A program made the translations under genes and the position numbers. Below the pieces are notes generated by a model, which saw only the letters and a program-made list of their open reading frames with translations, was not told the DNA's origin and made no database searches. DNA of 64,000 nt. It comes from Petunia secreta (taxonomy: Eukaryota; Streptophyta; Magnoliopsida; Solanales; Solanaceae). The stretch covers positions 124,001-188,000 of the forward strand of contig JARKIP010000011.1 in assembly GCA_029990175.1 (NCBI GenBank), given 5' to 3'. Below are positions 34,645-46,262 of the stretch, one piece after another. How positions within the stretch are numbered: the first letter of the stretch is position 1; each line of letters opens with the position of its first letter.

Positions 34645-36254
34645 TAGGCAACTAGTTACTTACGGCAGTCAGCCATCAAAACGTGAGGAGATTGGGAGCT
34701 TTCAAGTGGAAGTTGTGGAAAGGCATTCAAAAACAATCTTGTTCTGCCAAATTTGTGCAAGGTAAATATAATGAAAACCTTTTCCCCATTCCTTTATCCC
34801 TTAAAATAGATAATCCTCACTAAGATTAAGTAGAACCCTTTTCTAATGGGAACAAATACTAGTACACTAGTAGAAGAAGAATATAAGGGGAGGTATAAGA
34901 CTCGAGCTCAATCTTTAACTCTTTTTAATTCTGGAATTAAATAGGTTGTCATGGAACTAGCAAAGTGGGAGCCTGGATAAACATGTACTTCTGAAAAACA
35001 ATGAATTGGTTAAATATTGGAGTTGGGATTGCAACCTACCGAGTTTACCACTAGATAGCCTATTAATGTCCACATATCAGGGATAATTGATAATTGAACA
35101 TTATATATCTTCTAGATTTTTGACGTTTCAAGGAAGAACGGTTGAAAGCGTGTCAGAGTTGTTCGACAAGAGTACTGTGAGTGAAATATCTCCGGTAGTT
35201 GATTTTCAACTATAGTATATTTAAAGCTCCTTTTCTTGCGTCAATAATATTTTGGTTAAATTGTTTAATTGCATGGGATAAGCGCTAGTATAACTGTTAT
35301 GTTGTTATATCCGAACGTTATTTTGATACTTGAGTTGTTGGTAAAATGGTTATGTTCCGAAACTTTAGTTTATTCAAGATTTTCTATAAATGTTGTGATT
35401 TGATATTTGTCAGAGATAAAGTGCAAAACTTGTGATATTGTATTATAAGTAAATATTATTTTGGGAATTAACTTAGCCAGATCGCTGTTATCTAACGTCG
35501 GGATCGTTAGGGCTGGTGCACCTTGTACAGTATTTCTCCTCCGTTAGTAGGAAAGAACTAGTTCACCCTCTAGAAGGGAACCCAGCGACGGGCTAGTCAG
35601 ACGGCCGTGATAAACTCATGGTGTCAGACCGTAATATTTGATTCTGGCTCAGGAACCTTCTATTGTATATAAAGACACGAGTACTATGATTGAAATTACC
35701 ATTTTCAGTAGATCTATTGTATTATTTATTTATGCATGTTTTCTCATATATGCTTGTCCCGAATAAGAATGCTATAGTTGATATTGTCCTCGCTTAGTCT
35801 GTGTGACTAACCCTTTTCCTTTCCTCACTCACAGATAAACTAATTGAGGCTGATACTTTGAGTCAAGGCGAGTGACAGAGTTGAGGATTGATCCAGTAAG
35901 CCCCACATCTGCTTCGCGAGGGCCAGTATTTATTGTTTAATTTACTTAAGTCATTAGTTCATTTGAATCTAGAGTTTTGCTCCTTAGTCAGTCTTGGGAT
36001 GTCGTTTTGGTTTAAGTTGGTACCGAGGTAATATGCGGCTTAATTATTATTGTGGACAGCATGGATTTAATATTGTTGATCGTCCTTTAGACTTTAAATA
36101 TGCGTATTAATGTGATAGTCATTTATTAGACTGATTCTGGCTGGTTGTTGACAGGTACAAAAATTTTGGTTTGCTCCCGGAACAGGAGAAACTCTGCCGA
36201 AATTTCTGCGCGAATATGATAGGCTTGCTAGGTAGGCTTAGTCTTGTCTAGCGC
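34100..36254 (+). repeat. 5' LTR of the chromovirus, with MITE, 3' end deleted
   Basis: Starts TGTAATAA with an (AAT)n/A-run microsatellite, then matches 41355-43202. At 36255 the match stops: the last 29 bp of the LTR seen at 43203-43231 are absent and leader sequence follows at once. Without the 261 bp added by the MITE insertion it is about 1.9 kb, like its partner. Confidence 0.9.
34195..34457. mobile_element. Stowaway-like MITE (Tc1/mariner type)
   Basis: CTCCCTCTGTCCCATTTTG at 34197 and its inverted partner ending TGGGACGGAGGGAG at 34455 are classic Stowaway termini. Inner inverted repeats extend the match (GTCGTAGTTCGGATTTCGAG at about 34218 against its complement near 34415), so the 259-bp element could fold into a long hairpin. 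TA flanks both sides. The 3' LTR lacks it at the equivalent position (41417), so it arrived after the retroelement. Confidence 0.93.
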
Positions 36255-36425
36255 ACCGGTTATAGCGGAGGCTTAATTGTGTATATGTTATGCACCATAT
36301 GCACGATCGGGACTCTGCAATGATCGGATAGGATGTGTCTGTTTCATTTTCTTTCATTATCTTGACTTTGTTGGTACGCGGTCTAGAGCCAAGTAAGAAT
36401 ACTAATACGTTCGTTATGATTATAG

Positions 36426-37809
36426 ATGGCAAAACGTGGGGCCAGAGCTGGGAACAAAGCGCGAAACAGAGACGAGGTACGAGCTGAATCGAAGGAAACT
36501 ATTCGTGCTCCACTGAACTTAGGTGAAGAATATAGGAGAAGAGGTCGTGATGCACAAGATATACATGATACCTACACCGCCGCTGAGAGTGAGACACCAC
36601 TACCACCCCCACAGCCGCAAGTTGCCGCTAATGTTGCTGATATGGTAGCTACGCTGTTGCATAAAGCTTTTGAAAGCTTGGTGGAAAAAGTTCAAGCACA
36701 ACCTGGGGTTAACGCACTGCATGGAGGGGATACTTTCAGTAGCATGCTTCCAAAGTTTCTGAAGTTGAAACCTCCCGTGTTCACAGGTGTTAGTGACATC
36801 GAAGATCCACAACTTTTCTTGGATGGAATTCAGAAGGCTTTGGATGCACTTGAGTGTACCAGCACGAGATCTGCTGAGCTTGCTGCATATCAATTGGAAA
36901 ATATTGCTGAGACTTGGTTTAAGTCCTTCAAGAGGGGACGTCCTGTTGGTTCACCTCCTTTGACATGGGACAAATTCTCTGAAGCATTCATGGATCGTTT
37001 TCTGCCACAGAGCAAAAAAGATGCTTTTGCAATGCAATTTGAAGCATTAAGGCAGATCGCAGGGATGTCTGTTGATGAGTATGATAGAGAGTTCATTCGG
37101 TTATCCCGGTATGCACCAAGCTTGGTAGAAAAGGAGACTATGCGGGTTAAGAGGTTCATACGAGGTTTAAAGAAGTATTTATTCAACCCACTAGCTACAC
37201 ACCTGACTAAGTGCGACATCAATTACTCTCAGGCGGTGGATGTTGCCAGAGAAGTAGAGGCTAGAGGGATTGAAGAGAGAGAAATTCAAGCACAGAATAA
37301 GAGGACCAAGACTATAGGATACTATGGAGGAAATACTGGTTCTAACCGAGGTAGTGGATCGCACAACCACCACAGGAATGCAAATACTTGGGCTACATCT
37401 ATTGTTAACTCAACTGTCAGTACACCTACCCCTGGGCAAAGTTATAAAAATTCAACACCATCGTTCGAGCAAGCCAAACCCCCTGCATCTACTTGCAATT
37501 ATTGTCACAGGAACCATTCGGGTGAATATTGGGGAAATATGGGAGCCTGTCTTCGTTGTGGTCAGATGGGCCATTTCAGGGACGATTGCCCACGATGGAA
37601 AGATGTATACAATCAAGCTTCAGCACCAGCAAATTCTACACCAAAAATTACCACACCTCAGAATACTAGGAACAATTTGGTAACAGCAGGCAGAGGTACT
37701 AGGTACAAGGGTTCTAATACTAAAGGTTCAGGAGTGGCTGGTAGAGCTCAATTCCGAACATTTGCTCTTACTAGGCAGGATGCCCAAGCATCGAATGCGG
37801 TGGTCACAT
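36426..37809 (+). pseudogene. Chromovirus gag
   Basis: ATG at 36426 opens a frame that stays clear through gag. It includes the retrotransposon gag domain (TWDKFSEAFMDRFLPQSKKD near 36963, VDEYDREFIRLSRYAPSLVE near 37070) and a zinc knuckle CLRCGQMGHFRDDC near 37552. It runs to the splice-like site at 37810; unspliced, it would read on to a stop at 37901. In an active element gag and pol are one polyprotein. This is the best preserved frame of the element. Confidence 0.9.
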
Positions 37810-37915
37810 GTATCTTTATGATGTATTTAATTGATTTTACTACCTTACTTGATCTTAAATTAGTTTATTCATGTGTGTCCCTTTATGTATGTGAAAGCTA
37901 ACATAGAAATTACAG
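37810..37915 (+). other. Intron-like 106-bp insertion between gag and protease
   Basis: The gag frame (phase of 36426) and the protease frame (phase of 37918) differ by one base. Removing exactly 37810-37915 joins them in phase. The segment begins GT, ends ACAG, is T-rich and has CTAAC at 37898-37902, which would be a close branch point. Related elements read from gag into protease without such a segment (recalled). The trinucleotide ACA also occurs at both borders (37806-37808 and 37912-37914), so a small insertion with a 3-bp duplication is an alternative. Confidence 0.55.
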
Positions 37916-39733
37916 GTATACTCTCAGTATGTTCATATGACGCTATAGCTTTAATCGATCCTGGATCCACTTATTCCTACGTGTCTCCAAATTTTGCCTT
38001 GAGGTTTGGTAAACGACCTGAATTGTTAATGGATCCTTTTGAGGTTGCTACCCCCATTGGGGAATCATTATTAGTGGACCGTGTGTACCGCTCTTGTCAA
38101 ATCAGTGTAGAAGGGAATGACACGTTAGCAGACTTGATCGAGTTAGACATGGTAGATTTTGATGTGCTTATGGGAATGGATTGGCTAGCTTCATGTCATG
38201 CCACTGTGGATTGTCATTCTACGACAGTCCGGTTTGACATCCCGGGTGAACCAGACTTTGTCTTACAGGGTGAACGGGGTTCGACTCAGGACAACTTGAT
38301 ATCATTTATGGCTGCAAGTCGTATGTTGAACAAAGGTTGCCAGGGATTTTGGCATTCGTCAAAGATACAAAGGCAGTAGTACCAGAGTTAGAGACGGTTC
38401 CAGTAGTTAATGAATTTACAGAGGTATTTCCATAAGACTTACCTGGGTTGCCTCCTATTAGAGAAATTGATTTTGGTATTGATCTAGTACCTGGCACACA
38501 GCCCATATCGATACCTCCATATCGTATGACACCAGTCGAGTTGAGAGAACTGAAGGAACAACTTCAAGATCTATTGGATAAGGGTTTCATAAGACCTAGC
38601 ACTTCACCTTGGGGTGCACCAGTCTTGTTCGTAAAGAAGAATGATGGGTCTATGAGGCTATGCATTGATTACAGACAACTAAATAAAGTCACAATCCCCA
38701 ACAAAACCCACTACCGCGTATTGATGATTTGTTCGGTCAACTGTAGGGTGCTAAGAGATTCTCAAAGATTGCCTTAAGATCTGGATACCATCAGTTACGC
38801 ATTAAAGGGGAAGACATATGCAAGACAGCTTTCAGGACCAGATATGGGCACTATTAATTCTTGATAATGCCTTTCGGATTGACAAATGCACCAGCAGCCT
38901 TCATGGATATGATGAATAGGATGTTTAAGCCATATTTGGACAGATTTGTGATTGTTTTCATTGATGACATCCTCGTGTATTCCAAGAATAATGAAGATCA
39001 TGAACAACACTTGAGGATAGTATTGCAGACACTTAAGGAACATAAGCTATATGCTAAGTTCTCGAAGTGTGAGTTCTGGTTGGACAGAGTAGCTTTCTTG
39101 GGTCACATTATATCTGAGGAAGGCATCTTAGTTGATCTGAAGAAGGTGGAAGCTGTACAAAAATAGGCAAGGCCGACTACCGCGTCTGAGACACGAAGTT
39201 TCTTGTGTCTTGCAGGGTATTACAGGCGTTTTGTGCAGGATTTTTCGAAGATAGCTGCATCCTTGACTAAATTGACTCAATAGAATATGAAATTTCAATG
39301 GTCAGACGCATGTGAGCAGAGCTTTCAGAAACTGAACGAATGCTTGACTACCGCTCCAGTTTTAGTTTTACCATCTGGAGCTGGAGGTTTTGCAGTTTAT
39401 TGTGATGCCTCGCGAGTTGGACTTGGGTGTGTGCTTATGCAAAATGGACGAGTTATAGCCTACGCTTCGAGACAGTTGAAGAAGCACGAGCAAAACTATC
39501 CTACCCATGATCTAGAGATGGTTGCAGTTATCTTCGCACTTAAGATATGGCGTCATTATCTGTATGGTGAGAAATGTGAGATTTATACTGACCACAAAAG
39601 CCTTCAATATATCTTCCAGCAGAAGGATTTGAACATATGACAACGAAGATGGGTGGAGCTACTAAAAGACTATGATTGTGAAATCTTGTATCACCCAGGC
39701 AAAGCTAATGTTGTGGCAGATGCGTTAAGTTAG
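37873..39733 (+). pseudogene. Chromovirus protease, reverse transcriptase and RNase H, broken
   Basis: The protease has ALIDPGSTYSYVSP near 37945 and LMGMDWLASCHATVDC near 38170. RT shows PPYRMTPVELRELKEQL, VLFVKKNDGSMRLCIDYRQL, then after a frameshift near 38710 the block MPFGLTNAPAAFMDMMNRMF and the catalytic VFIDDILVYS near 38960. RNase H shows YCDASRVGLGCVLMQNG and TDHKSLQYIF. Stops at about 38433, 38857, 39164, 39281, 39638 and 39731 cut it into pieces. Several coincide with codons that are CAG, CGA or CAA in relatives. Confidence 0.9.
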
Positions 39734-39739
39734 AAATCC

Positions 39740-41321
39740 ATGGGCAGTTTGGCGCATATAGCGCCAGTCAGGAGGCTTATTGCGAGGGAAATCCACGAGT
39801 TGAAGGGAAGTAGAGTACATTTTGAGATGGGAACTACATGTACATTATTAGCTTGTGTGCAAGCCAAATCATCTTTGATTGAAAATATCAAGGCAAAGCA
39901 GTACCAAGATTCTAAATTGTGCAAACTCGGAGATGATAGCGGTGCCGGTAAGGGAAAGGAATTCACTATTGATGATGACGGGGTATTACGACTTGGTGAG
40001 CGCATCTGTGTACCTGATGTCGATGGGTTAAGGCAAACTGTGCTCGAGGAGGCACATGGCTCCAAGTACTCCGTTCACCCTGGTTCTGCAAAGATGTATC
40101 AAGATCTTCGACAGTTATACTGGTGGGAAGGTATGAAGAAAGATGTTTCCGATTATGTCATGCGCTGTCTGACTTGCCAGCAAGTGAAGGCAGAGCACCA
40201 GCGACCTGCAGGGTTGATGCAACGACTTGAAATTCCGGAATGGAAGTGGGAACAAATCATTATGGACTTCGTGACTGGATTGCCACGGACACCTAAGGGC
40301 TACGACTCTATATGGGTGATTGTGGATCGACTAACGTAGTCAACACACTTCTTGCCAGTCAAGAAAACATACAATGGTGCATGTTATGCACAGTTATATA
40401 TAGATGAGATAGTAAAGCTTCATGGAGTCCCGGTGTCTATTATTTCTGATAAAGGGTCCCAGTTCACCTCTCATTTTTGGAACGAATTCCACGAGAGTTG
40501 GGAACACGAGTGGATATGAGTACTGCGTTCCACCCGCAGACTGATGGGCAGTCGGAGTGGACCATACAGACCTTGGAAGACATGTTGAGGTCTTGTGTCC
40601 TTGATTTTAGTGGCAGCTGGGACAAGTACTTAGCATTGGTTGAATTTGCATACAATAACAGTTTTTAAGCAAGTATTCAGATGGCTCCATACGAGGCTTT
40701 ATATGGAAGACGATGTCGGTCTCCTATTGGCTGGTTCGAGACAGGTGAAGTTAAAATTTTGGGTCCAGAGTTGGTGCAATTAGCACTTGACAAAGTTCAA
40801 TTGATAAGGCAAAGGTTGCTTGCAGCTCAGTGTAGACAGAAGGCGTACGCGGATAAGAGACATCGTGAGTTAGAGTTTTCGGTAGGAGATCATGTGTTCG
40901 TACGGGTTTCTCCGATGAAAGGCATCTTGAGATTCGGGAAAAAGGGAAAATTGTGTCCGAGGTATATTGGACCATATGAGATACTTGACAGAATTGGCAA
41001 TGTAGCATACCGTCTAGCTCTCCCTCCTGAGTTGTCTTCCGTTCACTCAGTATTCCATGTATCTATGCTGCAGAAGTACATACCCGACTCTTCTCACGTG
41101 CTTGAGGCATCAAATGTTCAATTAGATGAGAACTTGACTTATAAAGAGCAACCTGTGGCCGTAGTTGATAGGCAAGTGAGGAAGTTGCGGTCAGAAGAGA
41201 TTGCAACAGTGAAGGTCGCATGGAAGAATCACACTGTGAACGAGGCAACATGGGAAGATGAGGAGGAGATGCGAGACAAGTATCCTCGTCTATTCGAAAC
41301 TGCAGGTATGTATATATTTTA
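39740..41321 (+). pseudogene. Chromovirus integrase with C-terminal chromodomain
   Basis: The zinc domain (HPGSAKMYQDLRQLYWWEGM, then CLTCQQVKAEHQ) lies at 40078-40200. The core has WEQIIMDFVTGLPRTPKG (first Asp), IISDKGSQFTS near 40440 and AFHPQTDGQSEWTIQTLEDM near 40527. The GPYEIL block is near 40970. From about 41110 the tail PVAVVDRQVRKLRSEEI and VKVAWKNHTVNEATWEDEEE is a chromodomain-like module that in chromoviruses directs integration toward heterochromatin. Stops at 40337 and 40666 and a frameshift near 40485 break it. Confidence 0.9.
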
Positions 41322-41354
41322 AATTCGGGGACCGAATTTCCTTAAGGGGAAGAA

Positions 41355-41355
41355 T

Positions 41356-41403
<48 letters not shown>

Positions 41404-43231
41404 TTGTATTTATCTTGTATATATTAGTAAGACATTGGGGTAGTTGAGGCCAAGCAAAAGTTCAATAGCCCATTTATAATTTTAAAGAGTTGTTAGACTA
41501 AGTTGCAAATAAAATAAAAAAACTAACTACATTAAACAAAATAAAAGGAATAAAGGAAATAAAAGAAAATTGAAACAAAAAAAAAAAAAACCTAGGCAAC
41601 TAGTTACTTACGGCAGTCAGCCATCAAAACGTGAGGAGATTGGGAGCTTTCAAGTGGAAGTTGTGGAAAGGCATTCAAAAACAATCTTGTTCTGCCAAAT
41701 TTGTGCAAGGTAAATATAATGAAAACCTTTTCCCCATTCCTTTATCCCTTAAAATAGATAGTCCTCACTAAGATTAAGTAGAACTCTTTTCTAATGGGAA
41801 CAAATACTAGTACACTAGTAGAAGAAGAATATAAGGGGAGGAATAAGACTCGAGCTCAATCTTTAACTCCTTTTAATTCTAGAAATAAATAGGTTGTCAT
41901 GGAACTAGCAAGGTGGGAGCCTGGATAAGCCTGTACTTATGAAAAATAATGAATTAGTTCAGTATTGGAGTTGGGATTGCAACCTACCGAGTTTACCACT
42001 AGATAGCCTATTAATGTCCACATATCAGGGATAATTGATAATTGAACATTATATGTCTTCTAGATTTTTGACGTTTCCAGGAAGAACGGTTGAAAGCCTG
42101 TCAGAGTTGTTCGACAAGAGTACTGTGCGTGAAATATCTCCCATAGTTGATTTTCAACTATAGCATATTTAAAACTCTTTTTCTTGCATCAATAACATTT
42201 TGATTAAATTGTTTAATTGCATGGGACAAGCACTAGTATAACTGTTATGTTGTTATATCCGAACGTTATTTTGATACTTGAGTTGTTGGTAAAATGGTTA
42301 TGTTTCGAAACTTTGGTTTATTCAAGATTTTCTATAAATGTTGTGATTTGATATTTGTCTGAGATAAAGTACAAAACTTGTGATATTGTATTATAAGTAA
42401 ATATTATTTTGGGAATTCACTTAGTCAGATCGCCGTTATCTAACGTCGGGATTGTTAGGCCTGGTGCACCTTGTACAATATTTCTCCTCCGCTAGTAGGA
42501 AAGAACTAATCCACCCTCTAGAAGGGAACCCAACTGATGGGTAGTCAGACGGCCGTGATAAACTCATGGTGTCTGACCGTAATATTTGATTCTGGCTCAG
42601 GAACCTTCCATTATATATAAAGACACGAGTACGATGGTTGAAATTACTATTTTTAATGGATCTATTGTATTATTTATTTATGCATGTTTTCTCATATATG
42701 CTTGTCCCGAATAAAAACGCTATGGTTGATATTGTCCTCGCTTAGTCTATGTGACTAACCCTTTTCCTTTCCTCACTCACGGATAAACTAATTGAGGCTG
42801 ATACTTTGAGTCAAGGCGAGTGACAAAGTTGAGGATTGATCCAGTAAGCCCCTCATCTGCTTCGCGAGGGCCATTATTTATTCTTTAATTTACTTAAGTC
42901 ATTAGTTCATTTGAATCTAGAGTTTTGCTCCTTAGTCAGTCTTGGGATGTCGTTTTGGTTTAAGTTGGTACCGAGGTACTCTCCGGCTTAATTATTATTG
43001 TGGACAGCATGGATTTAATATTGTTGATCGTCCTTTAGACTTTAAATATGCGTATTAATGTGATAGTCATTTATTAGACTGGTTCTGGCTGGTTGTTGAC
43101 AGGTACAAAAATTTTGGTTTGCTCCCGGTACAGAGGAAACTCTGCCAAAATTTCTGCGCGAATATGATAGGCTTACTAGGTAGGCTTAGTCTTGTCTAGC
43201 GCCGATCACGGCCCTAAATAGGGTCATGACA
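41355..43231 (+). repeat. 3' LTR of the chromovirus, complete
   Basis: Begins TGTAATAATAATAA after the polypurine tract and ends GGGTCATGACA directly before TATTG. It shows the empty MITE site and the intact LTR end that the 5' copy lacks. Confidence 0.92.
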
Positions 43232-43236
43232 TATTG

Positions 43237-43690
43237 GCACTCAGAAAAGAAGCCGTATCAATCAAGAAAATTGGTGAAAGAGCGAAATTTATTCCGGGGC
43301 GGATGTGGAGGGGGTGGGGCAGGTTCGGCGGAACCCAGTAGGTTTGGCGCACATAGTGTATTAGTATTAAAAAATCACTAAATATATATAAAAAATCATG
43401 TCAAGAACCCAGTAACTAATACGAGAAATCGTAATTCAAAAATTTAGAACCCCTAATATTCAAATCTTGGATCGCCTCTAAATTTATTGATATTATATGA
43501 AACGTCCAAGGCAGTACACTTACATATATATGACTCTGATCATCATCGTAATAATAATAGTAATAGTAATAATTATCAATACAACATACAAAGTCCTAAC
43601 ACCTATTAATCAGACATGACATAAATTTGTCGGACCTACTAATAGATAGGAAATACGTAATTACCAAGAATGGCAATATATATGTTGGAA
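43237..43690. other. Spacer before the expansin-like gene
   Basis: Between 43302 and 43484 there are vestigial ends (GGGGCGGATGTGGAG and GGATCGCCTCTAAA) that resemble a decayed hAT-type MITE like the one at 27559. Otherwise nothing is recognised; the part next to 43716 is probably the 3' untranslated region of the minus-strand gene. Confidence 0.35.
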
Positions 43691-43715
43691 AATCTTGAAA
43701 TTCATAATTCCTTAA

Positions 43716-45347
43716 TTAAGAAACTTGAATGTCTGTGTCAATTGTTTCTCCAACGGTCCATTCAGCTTGAATTACAGCCCTTTCTGACTGCATCCATTTG
43801 GTCTCGACAGCAGTACCAATAAGGAATCTAACTTGAAGGTCTCCACTGGGTGGATTTGACAAATCCCAAACTGCACCATATGACCTTCTCATTGATATCC
43901 ATGAATTCGTTTCCTCCTACATACGTCAACGACAAATTTAATTTCACGAAAAATAACTCAACTATGTTTAAATGTTACAGAAAATAAAAATGTCGGAAAA
44001 TGCTGAATCAAGATACAGACCTCATAGACTTCAACTGCAAGGATGTCACTAGCTCCACCTTGGTTCATAACAACTACTTTAAGGTAATCAGGATACTTGC
44101 TATGTTCATGGATTTTAAGCATGAGGTTGGATCCAAATCTGCAAGAAACTCTTCGGTATTCAACATCAAGTGTGCCTTTCGCAAATAGAACTTCAGCCAT
44201 GCTTGATTGCTTGGCTAATCTAGCAAATGCACGGTAGCTGAGAATGAAGTCTGTTCCATGGCCTTCTCCATAGTCCGTAGCCATCACTTTTACTCCTTCT
44301 TGGCTGCATAATCCCTTATTCCTGCACCTCACCTGAAATTTTTAACCATCAAGTAGTTGACGAGTCGTATAGTTTTACGACTTCAGCGTAATATAGTGAG
44401 GTACTAATACTTTATATATGCACAATATGTATGAGATCATCACAAAATTTCCTAACGAAAAATCACTTGTTTATAATCATTTTTTTTGCAGGACTGCACA
44501 AGAATGTTTACACTAACATATTTTAACTTATTATATCTCCCTCATTTTATACGTTATTATAATCCCAATTATGTTATACGTTATTATAATCCCAATTATG
44601 TTATACGTTATTATAATCCCAACTATTTTGGATGGTTACTTGTAGTTTTTTTTTTTTTTAGATGACTTAAAATTATCATTGGTAGTATTTATTTTATAGA
44701 AACTGCACTTTTATAAGTGTTATTTATCTTCTCGAGTTCAAGACATGTGATTTTAGGACCGGTACCTGATAGCATCCACCACAGCTAGCACCATTCTTAA
44801 ATAGACGCCTAGAGACTGCACAAACTTCTCCATTGTTGACAGTTCTTCCATATTCTTCATAACCACAAGCTCCACCTGAATCAAATGCATGATTAAATTT
44901 AATAGACAACTATGCAATCAACTTCGACATTAATAGTAAAAATCAAAGGCGGAATCATGATTAAGAGTCTGTTGGGTTCAGAAGTGTGATATTATTATGT
45001 GTTCATTTTTTTTTTGTACTCATAATACTGGCTAGCTAAAATTTGTATATTGGTTCAGTTGAAGTCACAAAATTCGTCGTAGATCTGCCGCTGATAGAAA
45101 CTACCACATGCTAATATTCAACCACCCACAAGAACACACACACGCACACATAATTTGTTCTCAATAAAAATGTGTGTGTTTGTCGCGGAAGAAGGGGTGG
45201 TGTATGAGACATACTTGGAGTACCCATTCCATCATCTGTGTTATAATATGATGCTTTTGATACATATATTTGGCAGTAGCATAAAGTAGGCAAGAGCAAA
45301 ACTAGGCACAGCAGAGAAATACAACAATGTTTAAAAGAAAGTTCCAT
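43716..45347 (-). CDS. EXLB1: Expansin-like B protein
   Basis: Four exons on the minus strand, 45347-45215, 44875-44766, 44332-44021 and 43916-43716, join in phase to 251 codons with GT-AG introns of 339, 433 and 104 bp. Residues 1 to about 25 are a hydrophobic signal peptide (LLCLVLLLPTLCYC). Residues 45-150 form the six-stranded barrel domain related to GH45, with GACGYEEYGRTVN, CGGCYQ and DYGEGHGTDFILS. Residues 160-251 form the carbohydrate-binding second domain with Trp residues in NSWISMRRSYGAVWDLSN and near TKWMQ and AEW. The pattern matches expansin-like B rather than alpha- or beta-expansins; the HFD motif of active expansins is absent. Expected in the cell wall; biochemical activity of this subfamily is unproven. 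No break was found. The numeral 1 in the symbol rests on likeness to Arabidopsis EXLB1. Confidence 0.9.
44547..44629. repeat. 27-bp tandem repeat x 3 in intron 2 of the expansin-like gene
   Basis: TTATACGTTATTATAATCCC plus AATTATG repeats three times, the last copy partial. It lies within intron 2 (44333-44765) and away from both splice sites. Confidence 0.85.
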
Positions 45348-45443
45348 CTTTTTGGTGAATGGATTAGTTTTCGAAGAGAGAAGTGGAGTAATTAATAAAT
45401 AGAAAAGATCTGTGGGATGGGAAACTCCAAAGATGAAATGCCA

Positions 45444-45451
45444 TATTTATA
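45444..45451 (-). promoter_or_regulatory. Probable TATA box of the expansin-like gene
   Basis: TATAAATA on the minus strand about 97 bp upstream of the ATG at 45347, a usual distance for a plant gene with a short leader. No other motif was assigned. Confidence 0.55.
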
Positions 45452-46226
45452 GTATAGCTAAAGAAGGTAAAGAATGACATTTTTATGCCACCTATATTCC
45501 CACTATGGCCAGTGGAAACCAAGTGGGGATTAATTAACATCTGTAGCATGTAAATGATTGATTTTGATTCTAATAATTCTACCACTAGTAGAAAAGAAAT
45601 GGTACTTGTAAAGAAAGTCTATGTATTACCGGACGTTTCTGTTAACAGGTGGACTAGAACTTCTGGAAAGCCATGTAATTATTAATGTCATTAGAACGAT
45701 ATAGAAAGCCTTGTATCATAACATTGTACTGTAGTTCTTACTATCTTTTTATTTGTGTAACCATACTATATCTGATATCCATGACCGACTGACTAATCTG
45801 TACGTATTCTGGCCACGTAGTCGTCGGGCTTATTAAAGAAAGACGCGCGCGCTACTGATAGAATTCTTCCACTCCTAGGATTCGCATCCGACATCTGAAG
45901 TTCTTAATTTGGTGGTAAGTCTTACAAGGTGGTACAACGATACTAATTAGTATTACAGGCAGTACCATGATACAAAAGTCCTTGGAGAGTTATAACTTAA
46001 TATACTACTTTTGATCCTTTTGTTAATTTGCTACTTGCTGCATTACTAATTTGATTTGGTTTAAACCTCTTTTGATCTAAAAGCATATATACTGTCTAGA
46101 TCCTAAGAAATGCCAAGTGTGGCGTAATTAAAAGGTTTATCCAACGCACCATAATATTTTAGTATGTTTTACTTTATGAGACCTTACTAGTATTAATTCG
46201 AAATTAAGCGCAACAAAAATTTCTTG

Positions 46227-46262
<36 letters not shown>

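Larger units (their letters stand above)
34095..43236 (+). mobile_element. Chromovirus (Tekay/Del-like Ty3/Gypsy retrotransposon)
   Basis: Long LTRs (34100-36254 and 41355-43231) with target duplications TATTG at 34095-34099 and 43232-43236 enclose gag, protease, RT, RNase H, integrase and a chromodomain-like C-terminus. The roughly 1.9-kb LTRs, the terminal chromodomain and the motif pattern fit the Tekay (Del) group. The 5' LTR carries a Stowaway MITE and lacks its last 30 bp or so, together with the primer site. A polypurine tract (TTAAGGGGAAGAA) precedes the 3' LTR. Many in-frame stops disable pol. Confidence 0.93.

Noticed and set aside
44000..44188. Plus-strand 62-codon frame over exon 3 of the expansin-like gene
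   Set aside because: Shadow of the minus-strand exon, which is supported by splice sites and conserved residues.
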